A DNA stretch of 64,000 bases from Voacanga thouarsii (lineage: Eukaryota; Streptophyta; Magnoliopsida; Gentianales; Apocynaceae). The first letter of the stretch is position 1, and each line of letters starts with the position of its first letter. This document shows positions 22,870-32,250 of the stretch, one piece after another. Where the stretch lies: the NCBI GenBank assembly GCA_026120185.1, contig JANUWF010001937.1, forward strand, positions 1,860,001-1,924,000. The letters run 5' to 3'. The notes below the pieces were generated by a model. That model made no database searches and was not told where the DNA came from. It saw nothing but the letters and a program-made list of their open reading frames with translations. The translations under genes were made by a program, and so were the position numbers.

Positions 22870-22965
22870 TGATTGTCAAATTTTGAGGTGGCCTTGTGCC
22901 TGGAAAATGTCCAATTGTAGGCGAGACTTCGTCAAATTTTTTTTAAAATTTGATACTATTAACAA
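22870..22965. repeat. Direct repeat flanking the RKD remnant (right copy)
   Basis: Partner of 16412-16505: TTGATTGTCAAATTTTGAGG, GCCTGGAAAATGTCCAATTG and CGTCAAATTTT in the same order. Confidence 0.65.
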
Positions 22966-23064
22966 TGTTTATTTTGACATATCCATTGTTATTATACTAT
23001 TATTCTTTTGAAGTGTTGAAACAATTAATTAGTCACTCATTTTTCTTTTTCTGCCACTCTAGTA

Positions 23065-23779
23065 ATGTCTTCTAATGAAGTGTCAGTCATACTATCATCT
23101 CCAGCTTTTCAATCATCCGCTACTTCACCTTTGTATCCTGTTGGGTGGCAAATTTCGGAGTCCTGGACTTGGATTGTTCCACGGGGAAACGAGTAAGTAA
23201 CATATTCATACTTTAAAATACATGAAGTATTAATTTAATTATTTTTTGGAGATTAATATAATTCTTATGTACTGTGTTATTACTTTGAAACGAATTTATA
23301 TAAGATTGTAATAATTTTGTTTTGTTAACATAAATGTAGTGGGCCAAGGTGGAGATTTCTTTAAGCTACACAGACATGTTTGAGACATTATATATCTTTC
23401 AGAGTGGGCCACAAAGGGCCAGTTTGTCAGTGACTTCAATCGCGCTAGACTTAGTAGTATATAGATTAAATATATTGAAATTTCTTTATATAGTGTAGAA
23501 TTTGTATTTCAATTTAACATCTACCACTGAGGATTCTTTTTTTATTTTAGGATGATATGCGAAATCTCATACAAAGCACTACTTAATCCGAGTCTAATAA
23601 CTTAGTAAACTCGGTTGTTCCTTTTGATGAAGCGCATAGCAGTTGCTAATACTGAAGATGAAGACCCCAATGCTGACGATGGATTTGATCCATTTGATGA
23701 CTACCCAGGCCCACGTAGGGGCTCTGATTCCCCTCCTCCACCCTCTTCTGCAACTGCTCCTTCTTTATTAGCTACATAG
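23065..23779 (+). pseudogene. CACTA-associated spliced ORF remnant, function unknown
   Basis: A 43-codon exon begins with ATG at 23065, after a pyrimidine tract and CTCTAG, and ends at a consensus donor GTAAGT (about 23193). It encodes a Ser-rich start and then GWQISESWTWIVPRGNE. After AT-rich intron-like DNA, a second piece around 23340-23460 and a third after TTTTATTTTAG (about 23550) read on to an acidic, proline-rich tail (VANTEDEDPNADDGFDPFDD, PPPPSSATAPSLLAT) and TAG at 23777-23779. The third piece contains in-frame stops before that tail. Its place inside a CACTA element suggests the second, non-transposase gene of En/Spm-type elements, but I recognise no domain; a captured host gene is possible. 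Confidence 0.35.
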
Positions 23780-24034
23780 ACTTTGTTGGATTTATTTCTA
23801 TACTCTTTATACATTGCGACTTATTTCTGTGAGCTACTTTATTTTTTAGATACTTACTATGTATTTATATTATATATATATGTTTCAGTATTTTAATTAT
23901 ATTTATTTGTGCTTAATTTTAGGTTTTTGCATTATTTTTTGGGATTATGAGCACAGTTTTGACATTTGTATGTGTAGTGTTTTAGAATTGATTTACAATG
24001 ACCTAAAATTATAAAATAAATGCAATAATGGAAA

Positions 24035-24561
24035 AATAAAAAAATTCATCGCAAAATTCTCGTAATTTGCGACGATTTAGCGAGGATCAAGTTTTGGGGG
24101 AAAAAAATTCTGTCGCAAAATCCTCGCAAATTGCAAGGGTTTTATGAGGGCCAAGTTTTAGGAACAAAAAATCCCTCGCAAATTGCAAGGGTTTTGCGAG
24201 GGCTACGGCTTTGGTGAAAAACTCCCTCGCAAGACCCTCGCTAATTGTGAGGGCCAAAATTTGGGAACAAAAAATCCCTCGCAAATTGTGAGGATTTTGC
24301 GAGGGCCACGGCTTTGGGTGAAAAATTCCTATCAAGGGCCAAGTTTTGGAAACAAAAGATCCAACGCATAACCTCGCAAATTGCGAGGGTTTTGCAAGGG
24401 CTAAGTTTTAGGAACAAAAACTCCCTCGCAAAAACCTCACAAATTGCGAGAGCCAAGTTTTGGAAACAAAAGATCCCTCACAAAACCGTCGCAATTTGCA
24501 AGGTCTAAGTTTTGGAAACAAAAAATCCCTCGCAAAACTCTCGCAATTTGTGAGGGACAAG
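24035..24561. repeat. CACTA subterminal palindromic repeats, left block
   Basis: More than ten degenerate units of about 60-70 bp, each with TCCCTCGCAAA and AATTGCGAGGGTTTTGCGAG plus a spacer like CCAAGTTTTGGAAACAAAA. CTCGCAAA/TTTGCGAG alternates in both orientations, giving dense hairpin potential. The block is interrupted by a solo LTR and continues at 25987. Short frames here are periodic translations of the repeats. Confidence 0.8.
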
Positions 24562-25986
24562 TGATGCATATTTATTTGGTATGAAAAATCATATAAAAAT
24601 TAAGTACATTCCCAATCAAGTTTACATTAAAACATTAACCCCAAATTACACATATGAGCAAGCATACTCATCATTAACATAGCATAGGGTTCAAACTAGT
24701 GTCGATCCTCAAGGAACAAGTATGCATTAATCACTTTTCTTTCATTGTTTAACCGACTCAATAAAGTGAAAAAGAAATAAAATAAAAATAAAAATATATA
24801 CATGTCAAGGATGGAGAATTATATAACTCAAACCATTGTTTAGACAAACATGATCTGAAAGTACCCAATTATTATCATAGCTAATTATTTTCTTGGCATT
24901 ATGAAGGATTCAAGTAGATTCACTTCGATGGTCAATCCATAAAATCACTATCCTCTAGATAAATTAGAATCACTTGGTCTTGTCTCAACTAAGTCATCCA
25001 AAGACGCATTAAACACAATCCTTAATTAAATTCCCTTGGTCTTGGCAAATTTAAAACATGAAATCAATCAATGAACTCTTGGCCTCGGAAGACATGAATT
25101 AACCTTTAATTATTAGTTCTAAGCAATTAACCCCCTTGGTCCAGTAAGTTAATAGCCAACAGATATGAAATCAATGACTTGAAACCACCATCAACTCCCT
25201 TGGTCCAATAAGCTAATGGAGAGAAACAACCAACTAATCTCGTAATAAGCGCAAGTAATTAAATACCAAGAAAAATAATCAATTAATCAAAAGATTAAAT
25301 AACTCTAAATATCATGAATATCTAAAACAATGTCAAATCACAATAAAATAATTAACATATCATTGTTCAAGAAAAAGAAAACAAAGTAAAAGAAAGCACT
25401 CATAAACAAGCCTCCTTCTTCTTCCTTTGAAGACCTTCTTGCACAATCCTTGAATTGAAGAATTTCTCCTTTGATTGAGTGATTTTTTGTGATAATCAAT
25501 GAATTCTCCTCTTTTTTCCTTGTGTTTTTCGTCTATTTATAGGCTTAGGAAGTGCCTAAACTCATTGGTGCAATGTTCTTGGCCAAATAGAAGTAGGAAG
25601 ATACTAAAACTTCACAGATTACCAAAAACCGTGTAGAAAAATCATAATCCCGCCTTTTCCTCAGAGCACAGTCGGTGCCGCCTTGGCTACTGGAGCCAGC
25701 GTCGGTTCCACTCTGTTCCGATCTATTTCACCAATTTTTCATCGCCTCAAAGTTCGTGTCAACAGTGCATGGTAGGCGCCGGTTCCTATACCTTGTCCGG
25801 CACCGCCTCGCCTCTGTTTTGTGACGTTTTTGCTTCGTTTTACCCCAAAAATCTATAATAATGAATAAAATACCTTTCCAATGGTAAAATATCAAATATG
25901 AAGGAATATGACTAGTTTTTAAACAAAATGTATTACAAAAGAGCCTCAAATAACTAGGAAAAATATGACTAATTTAGCCCCTATCA
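24562..25986 (-). mobile_element. Solo LTR (Athila/Tat-type family), inverted, with TSD
   Basis: Plus strand starts TGATGCATATTTATTTGG and ends TTAGCCCCTATCA. Its reverse complement aligns with the 13788-15226 LTR along its length, including the GC-rich modules (25655-25800), TATAAATAGACG near 25535 and TAATCACTTTTCT. It is flanked by ACAAG on both sides (24557-24561 and 25987-25991), a perfect 5-bp target duplication, with no internal sequence. This is the product of LTR-LTR recombination after insertion into the CACTA subterminal repeats. Confidence 0.92.
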
Positions 25987-26475
25987 ACAAGTTTCTGGAG
26001 CAAAAGATCCCTCGCAATTTGCAACAGTTTTGCGACGGTTAAGTTTTGGAAATAAAAAATCCCTCGCAAAACCTTCTCAAATTGGGAGGAATTTGCGAGG
26101 ACTATGGCTTTAGGTAAAAAATTTCCTAGCAAAATCCTCGCAAATTGCGAGAGTTTTGCGAGGGCCAATTTCTTTAATGTATAACGACCCTCGTAATCCG
26201 TCACAATTTGCGAGGATTTTGCGACGGACTTATGCACTTTGTCAAAAAAACAGTAGCAAATTTTCTACTTTGTCGAACTTTGACCAAAATTATTCGTCGC
26301 AAAACCGTTGCAAATAGCAACGCTTTTTTCTTGCTCTGGCAAATAGCGATGGTTTTTCTTGGCCGTTGCAAATAGATGTGCCATTTTTTGTGATAGCCAA
26401 AACCATCGCAAACCCGATTTGCGATGGTTTTGTGACAGTTATTGGCCGTCTCAAAATGACAAATTTCCTGTAGTG
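25987..26475. repeat. CACTA subterminal repeats, right block and 3' terminus
   Basis: Continues the CTCGCAAA/TTTGCGAG units broken by the solo LTR, passes into AACCRTCGCAAA variants and ends at TTTCCTGTAGTG (26464-26475). Confidence 0.75.
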
Positions 26476-26834
26476 TGAGTTGTAAAAAAAAAAAATTAGG
26501 GATCTAAAAAGATGAAAACAAAGATTTGGGACCATAATTGACTGAAAATAATTGTTAAGAGACCAAATTGAAGATTTTACCTTAGGTGGTAAACAATCTG
26601 GAAGTCCTTTAAGCAACCGTATCTTTCAATTTCTTTATTGGAACAGGTGAAACATTTTTAGGAGAAATTTGTGTAAACTTGTAGCAACAAATGGTGAAAA
26701 GAAAAGCGAACGAGAATCCCTACAAAGTTCCTATCCAACCCATAGAAGGTTATCCTGGGTTTTGGGTAACCAACGGACCGCCTTTATATAATATTCATTT
26801 TAGCCTTGAAACATAACATTAGCTATTCTACTAA
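26476..26834. other. Spacer between CACTA end and Helitron, no gene seen
   Basis: AT-rich sequence without an open frame or recognised repeat. It ends at the A/T dinucleotide into which the Helitron is inserted. Confidence 0.5.
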
Positions 26835-26866
26835 CTAGGTCGTAGGGCCAAGCGTTGCTCGAGATA
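26835..26866 (-). mobile_element. Helitron 3' terminus (hairpin + CTAG)
   Basis: On the minus strand: CTCGAGCAACGCTTGGCCC, then TACGACCTAG, ending before T. It is near-identical in layout to the plus-strand end at 30254-30280. The stem has two G-T pairs, so it is somewhat decayed. Confidence 0.7.
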
Positions 26867-27118
26867 AGTAAATTTTTTAAAAAAATTCTAATAGATTTTA
26901 AGGATTTGTAATAATATGAGAAGTTTGAATTTGTATATAAAAAGCATTATGTTAATTTAATTGTTTTATGTTTTTATAGATTCTATTTTTTTTTTAGTTG
27001 CAACTAAATTATTATGAGCCTTATGAGTATTTAAAATTTGTTGGAAAATGTTATTGTTGAATTTTGCAATGTAATATATTTTTATATAGATATTTTTGGA
27101 TTTTATGCTTTTAAATAT

Positions 27119-27149
27119 GATGTGTGTGTGTGTGTGGGGGGGGGGGGTT
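27119..27149. repeat. (GT)n(G)n simple repeat
   Basis: GT dinucleotides followed by a run of about eleven G in the 3' part of the Helitron. Confidence 0.9.
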
Positions 27150-27365
27150 AATTTTTTGGTTGTTAAGTGAAGGTTTTATGTTATCATGATATCCGATGTT
27201 TCAGTTTTTTTTTTTTTTTCAATTTTCATTTGATTAACATTTTTTCAAACTTTTTTTTTTATTTATAAGAATTGGAATATGCTTAGAATTGGTGGAATTT
27301 GGAATTTGGAATTTGGAATCTCCTTGAAAAATAATTTTTTGTATTCAAATTTCATCTATTAATAT

Positions 27366-27368
27366 TAA

Positions 27369-27405
<37 letters not shown>
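27366..27405. repeat. (AT)n microsatellite
   Basis: About twenty AT dinucleotides in AT-rich Helitron DNA. Confidence 0.95.
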
Positions 27406-27408
<3 letters not shown>

Positions 27409-28291
27409 GTCTAATATATAATTTCTATTTGTATTGAAATTCAAATTTTTTTAGGGCTTTTTTTTAAAAAAAGCAGGATGTTATTTTATTTGTGAATTAG
27501 TTGTTGGGCTTTTTAAGAAATCAAGTTCTCACCCCCCATAAAAACAGAAAAAAGCCTTCAGAAAGAACGAAAATTTTTTATGTATAGTTTAGTTACAAAA
27601 GCACCACTGAGCTTATCCAGCATTCAATGTTTTGGGGGCATTAGGCCTCTTCAAGTGTTTCTTCAAACCTCTAGCCTAACATCCAATAAAAGAAACGAAC
27701 ATTTCAGAAGGAATGTATAACAACCAAAGGCCAAGACCAAGGACATACATCATGAGAAGTGCAGAACTAAAGGAAAATGAAGAATTTCTCAAAGCCAATA
27801 AAGATTCAAATAGACCCTAAAAGTTTTAGGATTTTATACAATAAACGGCTGCCATTTGTTCCTCAAAATCACTTACTTCAAAAGTCCCAGGATGTATCCA
27901 GATTCCACAACCAAGATTCAAAAAAATGAAAATCTTGTGATGTAAATATGGGAGAGAACACAAAAGTACAAAGACATCAACATATATCAACTTCCAAAAC
28001 GCAAAAGAACCATTAATAGATCAAAATTTAGTAAAGTCATAAAGTGCTGCTGCCCAATTAGTTTGTTATATAGATTCTCTAAAAAAATTGCACCTTTCGC
28101 ATCAAATCCAAATAAATGATCCAAATATCCTCAATATTCTCAAACCCCAAATCATTTTTACTGAATCCATTAATGTGGAGAGGATAATACAGAATTGGAT
28201 GCTAGAATCAATAAATAAATGAGGAAGCAAGTACAGAATTTGGAAACTGCACAAACGAAATGGGAGGAGCTAACCATTGTTGTAGGATCAG

Positions 28292-28464
28292 AGTGATTGT
28301 GCTCAGCTACGTCCATTGTAATGGATCAAATTAAAGTGATCATGCTTCATCCATCACTGATAATCAAAATCGCTCACAAACATATCTAAATATCATATGT
28401 TAATATCAATCATATATTAGGTAAGTAGTTATCTCAGAACGATTGTGCTCAGCTACATCCATTA
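28292..28464. repeat. Short direct repeat pair
   Basis: GATTGTGCTCAGCTACRTCC plus ATT occurs at about 28294-28317 and 28441-28463, in the same orientation, next to the LeuRS fragment. Confidence 0.7.
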
Positions 28465-28740
28465 TACATTAAGCGACAGGGACATGGTCTGGTGTCATTA
28501 TTAAGATGATGCAAGAGAATATGGTTGATAAAAAACAATGAGAATTACCTGGAAAATTGATAATTTGTACACCTTGGCCAACCATCACTGTAATTAGGCC
28601 AAATGGATAGCAATACTCAAACTCCTGCTTCATCTGATTAAGAAGATTTTGAGATATATCAGAAGACACCAATAAAGGGAACAACAAATATGCAACAAAC
28701 CATATCATTGTTACCATATCTTGGCTGTATTCTCTGAAGG
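28460..28740 (-). pseudogene. Captured leucyl-tRNA synthetase fragment (cytosolic type)
   Basis: Leucyl-tRNA synthetase charges tRNA-Leu. The clearest stretch on the minus strand reads SSDISQNLLNQMKQEFEYCYPFGL (28590-28660 region), matching the SSDIP..LL.KMKQEFEYWYPFDL segment of plant cytosolic LeuRS, just before its RVSGKDLIQNHL motif. W to C and D to G changes are visible. Upstream (28665-28740) a frame beginning IQPRYGNNDMV resembles the IKPEQMTDEVW part but needs a frameshift to join. Downstream of 28560 the similarity fades. It follows kinesin sequence with only about 50 bp between. A non-functional scrap; the family call is good, the edges approximate. Confidence 0.6.
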
Positions 28741-28788
28741 TAGAGAATGGATTCAATGGCAAAGAGGAAGAACAACAAATTCATGGCC

Positions 28789-29485
28789 TTTGAATTGCTT
28801 TCTTGAAGAATAAGAGCAAATGATCTTAAGCTCATTTTCTTGAGAAGAATCAAAATCAATTGCAGAAGTTGAGCCATTCGAAATTTCAACCTGATTCAAA
28901 GGCCTACATCTGCAGAAGACCCTTATGTTGCCTTTCAGCTCAATCACTTCATTATAGAGCCTCTTTCTCTTAATGCATTCTTCAAGGTATTTCTTCTTCA
29001 GTAGCTCACATTCTTCATGGTACTTCTTTTTCAGCTATTCATGTTCCACACCTCATATGTATCAAAGGAAGAATTTAACCAATTAAAAGGAAATAAAACT
29101 TGTAGAATAACTACAACACTATATTAGAGAGGCAAAACCAGGTGCCAATACAAGAAGCTGCATACTGAGGCTCTAAAGAGCATTAGAAATTTCAGTCCCA
29201 GGAAAAGAATCTGCTTTAATGCCAGTTACTTCATCGCACAGAACTGCATGTTCTTTCTTCAAATTCTGGCTCAAATCGCAAAAATAAAATGAGGAAACAA
29301 ATCTTCATCAAAATTACTATGCAGGTCGATTAAGAATCTAGAAATTGCAAAGAAAATACCTGTAATTTTTTGCTCAGGTCTCCATTTTTTCACAACATTG
29401 GAAGAGTCTGCCTTTGATCTGAACATGTTTCTTGTGTGTCATTTGATCTGTCACTGGCAGATTCTTTTATCTGCCTCAACTTTTT
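28789..29485 (-). pseudogene. Captured KIN14-type kinesin fragment (coiled coil to motor start)
   Basis: Kinesin-14 proteins are minus-end-directed microtubule motors. Three exon-like pieces lie in order on the minus strand. 29360-29485: acceptor TTCAG, coiled-coil-like KKLRQIKESASDRSND with an in-frame stop, donor CAG|GTATTT. About 29163-29270: SQNLKKEHAVLCDEVTGIKA then DSFPG. 28789-29034: after TAG acceptor, KKKYHEECELLKKKYLEE, RKRLYNEVIELKGNIRVF then CRCRPLN and SSQENELKIICS, up to KQFK. The ELKGNIRVFCRCRPLN motif is the start of the kinesin motor. The P-loop and the rest of the motor are absent: after KQFK the sequence switches to DNA that leads into leucyl-tRNA synthetase. A further possible exon lies at 29880-29945 (GFLKIENTSSGKAE). 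Internal stop and missing motor core show it is only a fragment. Confidence 0.8.
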
Positions 29486-29489
29486 CTGA

Positions 29490-30253
29490 AATGATTCACA
29501 AAATTGTTAAAATTATTCACACATCAAAGGAAAAAGAAAGCTATAAGCTGTAAAACTCACTATTATAATATCATTCAAACTCGAGAATTCCTTTGGCATT
29601 ATATATGAATGTGTAGCTGTAAAGTCATAAATACATAAAACCTAATTCACAATCCATTTTCCTTTCTTTGGCTTTCAACTTTCTAAGTGCCAACACATAA
29701 AGTCATTTGCATTTAAACATTTTGGTTCTAAATCTTATATGCAAAGATGTGAACTTATCTATACTACCCACATTCATCCTTCAAAAACTATAGCTTCATT
29801 ACTTAGTAGGACGCAAAACCATTCTAGAACATGCCTAATTCTGAAACATTTTAACTGACAATAGTATTAGGGAAGATTACCCTGGCATCATTTCTGCCTT
29901 TCCACTACTGGTGTTTTCTATCTTCAGAAAACCCGCTATCGCAGCCTCAATGAAGCATCATTGCAAGCACAGATAAATTTTTAAAAAATAATCACAAAAT
30001 TGACCTAAACCATTCACATTTCTTGTGCTAAACCAGAGTAAATACATTGAAGATCTTCTCGTAAGCATTTCAACAAACACCTTTTGTCTCTATCAAAGTT
30101 AAAAAAAAAAAAAAAAACACCGACAAATATTTGGTAAATATTTCAAGGTAATATCTAGATTAGAATATGTTATAAATATATTGATGCAAAAAAAAAAAAA
30201 AACATTAACAAAAATATTACATGAATCAATAAAAATAAAAAAAAAAAATCATA
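29490..30253. other. Helitron interior, intron-like AT-rich DNA
   Basis: Apart from the possible small exon at 29880-29945, no coding homology is recognised. Poly(A) tracts near 30100-30250 lead into the plus-strand Helitron end. Confidence 0.4.
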
Positions 30254-30280
30254 CCGAGTAACGCTCGGCCTCTTACCTGG
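30254..30280 (+). mobile_element. Second Helitron-type 3' terminus, plus orientation
   Basis: A perfect 5-bp stem (CCGAG-TAACG-CTCGG) is followed by CCTCTTACCTGG, which fits a Helitron 3' hairpin plus CTRR. Its reverse complement aligns almost base for base with the start at 26835, so the two termini form an inverted pair facing outward. The next base is C rather than the usual T. No plus-strand 5' TC end is evident to the left. Confidence 0.6.
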
Positions 30281-32030
30281 CTATTTCATGAAAATAGAAA
30301 AAAAATTCAATCAAACTGAATATAAAATCCGAATAAAAAAATAATTAAACTGGACACATGAATAAAAAATAAATAAATCGAAATAAATTTTAGATTCAAT
30401 ACTCTAAAAATAAAAGACGAATAAAAATTTTTTTGATTGGAATTCAAAAGTGCTTGTTCTCTTATAATGTCAGAACCAAAATATTCTTGCAGAAATAGCA
30501 CTGCCACAAATAAGGGTTTCGTGCATCATTTGATGAATCTGATCAAAGATTTAGCACAATAAAAGGTTAAGGGACAAATGGAACACACAATCATAGTAAA
30601 GAAACTATGATGAAAGAGAAGAAAAATAGATGGAGAACATTACCAGTTTATGATAATAATGCTTGCCGCATATTATCTTCGTCCTCCTTATATTAGGGTC
30701 ATGATTGGCCCATGTGATGCCAAAGAGCAATAGTTTTAGTAGTTGCCTTAGGCCCAACCCACTTGCAATTCGACTTCGTCATCACAGGTTAGTTGATCAG
30801 GAAAATCCATGACCCACAATATTTGGCTTTGGGCAGTGGGCACTGCAGCAGTAGAACAACTCCTCAAACTATCCTCCTTCAATGTGGGGGATTTCGTGGT
30901 AAAGGAATTTATGGGAACGGACGATGGTAGTGGAAGCTATAAAGGAAAAGAAAAAGAAAAAGATAGCTACGCCACGTGCAAGAGGTGCAAGCAGACCTGC
31001 AGTCCATCATCCAACACCCCTAATTCATGCTACTACCGTCCTTCTTTCTTTGTTTGTCATCACCACAACGATCAGAAAAGGTACGATTCCAACAAAAGTG
31101 CGAGGATATATGTAGTGCTGTTGCACTATAACTGCAACAGATTGCCCAAATGTGTTGTACCCTTACAAAAGAACATAAGATCAGGATTGAGGAGCAGTCT
31201 ATAAGCCATAGAACAAAGAAAACTAACTTCATTCTACTACACTGAAAACCATTATCATGAATGTAAAATGTTTTGAAAACAAGTCATTTTATCTCAGCCA
31301 AATCCTGAGCCACTGACATAAGAAAACTGCAAGTTAGCTCATTTAAGTATAAAACCAAGAAAAAGTAAAGGAAAAACTGACAGCATGAGTTGTTCTTTTC
31401 AGTTCTTACAAAGGAACCCTTTTTTTCACTCCATAAATTAACCATTAAGCACATAATTATAACTGGAAATTATCTTGCATAACCTATCATTTTGAATGTA
31501 TACCAGATTTCATTTTACATATTTATTAAAAGCAAAAATGGGCTAAATTAGTCAGAAAAAAACTTGAAAATTATTTCTTTAACCGGAAATATACGTGTCT
31601 CTTTCTCGGGGGATTTAAATAAGTAGTTAGTGTCCACTGCAAGGACATTAGATCAATTAAAACAACCGAGATTAGATATTGGATGAGAAAAAGGTCAACT
31701 CCAAAACTCATTGCATGCAGGTAAATGTTTTCTGTGTGTAATTCAACCCCATGCTAATACATTTTGAAAAATCGAGAGACAATGACCCACCTTGCACTAT
31801 GAATAAATTCATTCCCTGTATTGGACCCAAGAAAAAAGAAACACATGGCACGTTCATATCAATTAATAGGTGCAGAATCAATATTCCATATCCTATACCC
31901 CAAATACACAACTATTCCACATCCTGTATGGTGAAATGCAACACTTACAGTAAGATGACACAGTATAGAAATGTAGCTGACATTTTTTACTTGAAATTTT
32001 CCATCACAGAAGTGTTTAGAGGGAACTCAC
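30281..32030. other. Helitron interior, no recognised gene
   Basis: A 131-codon plus-strand frame at 30809-31204 (lysine/cysteine-rich middle such as YATCKRCKQTCSPSS) has no family I recognise and overlaps other open frames. It may be a further captured fragment or chance. The remainder is AT-rich and intron-like. Confidence 0.35.
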
Positions 32031-32250
32031 ATTGTTTCAAGGATGACCAAGCAGCCAGGGCAGCATTCTTCTCAGCTTGCTTTTTGTTCTTGGCCGATTC
32101 CCCCGTGAATGTAATTCCTGCCAATTCCACTGTTCCTGTAAAGACTGGTAGGTGCCCCAAGCCAGACCTGAAAGTTGTGTAATAGGGTAAAGGTGCTCCA
32201 ACTCTTTGTGCAATCTCTTGTAGGAGGTTCTTATAAACTCCAGTTTCATC
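32031..32250 (-). pseudogene. Captured DRB exon with one double-stranded-RNA-binding motif
   Basis: DRB proteins (HYL1/DRB2 family) bind double-stranded RNA and assist Dicer-like enzymes. The exon starts after TTTAG and ends at AAACAAT|GTGAGT. It reads ETGVYKNLLQEIAQRVGA, then TTFRSGLGHLPVFTGTVELA and GESAKNKKQAEKNAALAAWS, an uninterrupted dsRBM (alpha-beta-beta-beta-alpha) like the second dsRBM of DRB2/3/5. The basic KNKKQAEK of the RNA-binding helix is intact. Neither the first dsRBM nor a start codon is nearby. The frame reported on this strand by longest-ORF logic is a different one; the dsRBM frame is the meaningful one. It lies between the RRP44A and kinesin pieces in the same orientation. 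Confidence 0.85.

Larger units (their letters stand above)
15904..26475. mobile_element. Composite region bounded by CACTA-type termini
   Basis: The left end is CACTACAGGAAAAATC and the right end TTTCCTGTAGTG, a 12-bp inverted repeat of CACTA type. Both ends are followed inward by TTTGCGATG motifs, and the right side has a long subterminal region of CTCGCAAA/TTTGCGAG repeats. Inside lie a decayed RKD gene, a 4.3-kb LTR, a spliced ORF remnant and an inverted solo LTR. The 3-bp flanks (CTT left, TGA right) do not match, so the two ends may come from different insertions or the TSD has decayed. A TNP2-like transposase was not found. Confidence 0.5.

Noticed and set aside
24087..24508. Several overlapping ORFs on both strands
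   Set aside because: Periodic translations of the CACTA subterminal repeats.
15901..26478. A 3-bp target duplication for the CACTA composite
   Set aside because: Flanks CTT and TGA differ; I could not show that both ends belong to one insertion.
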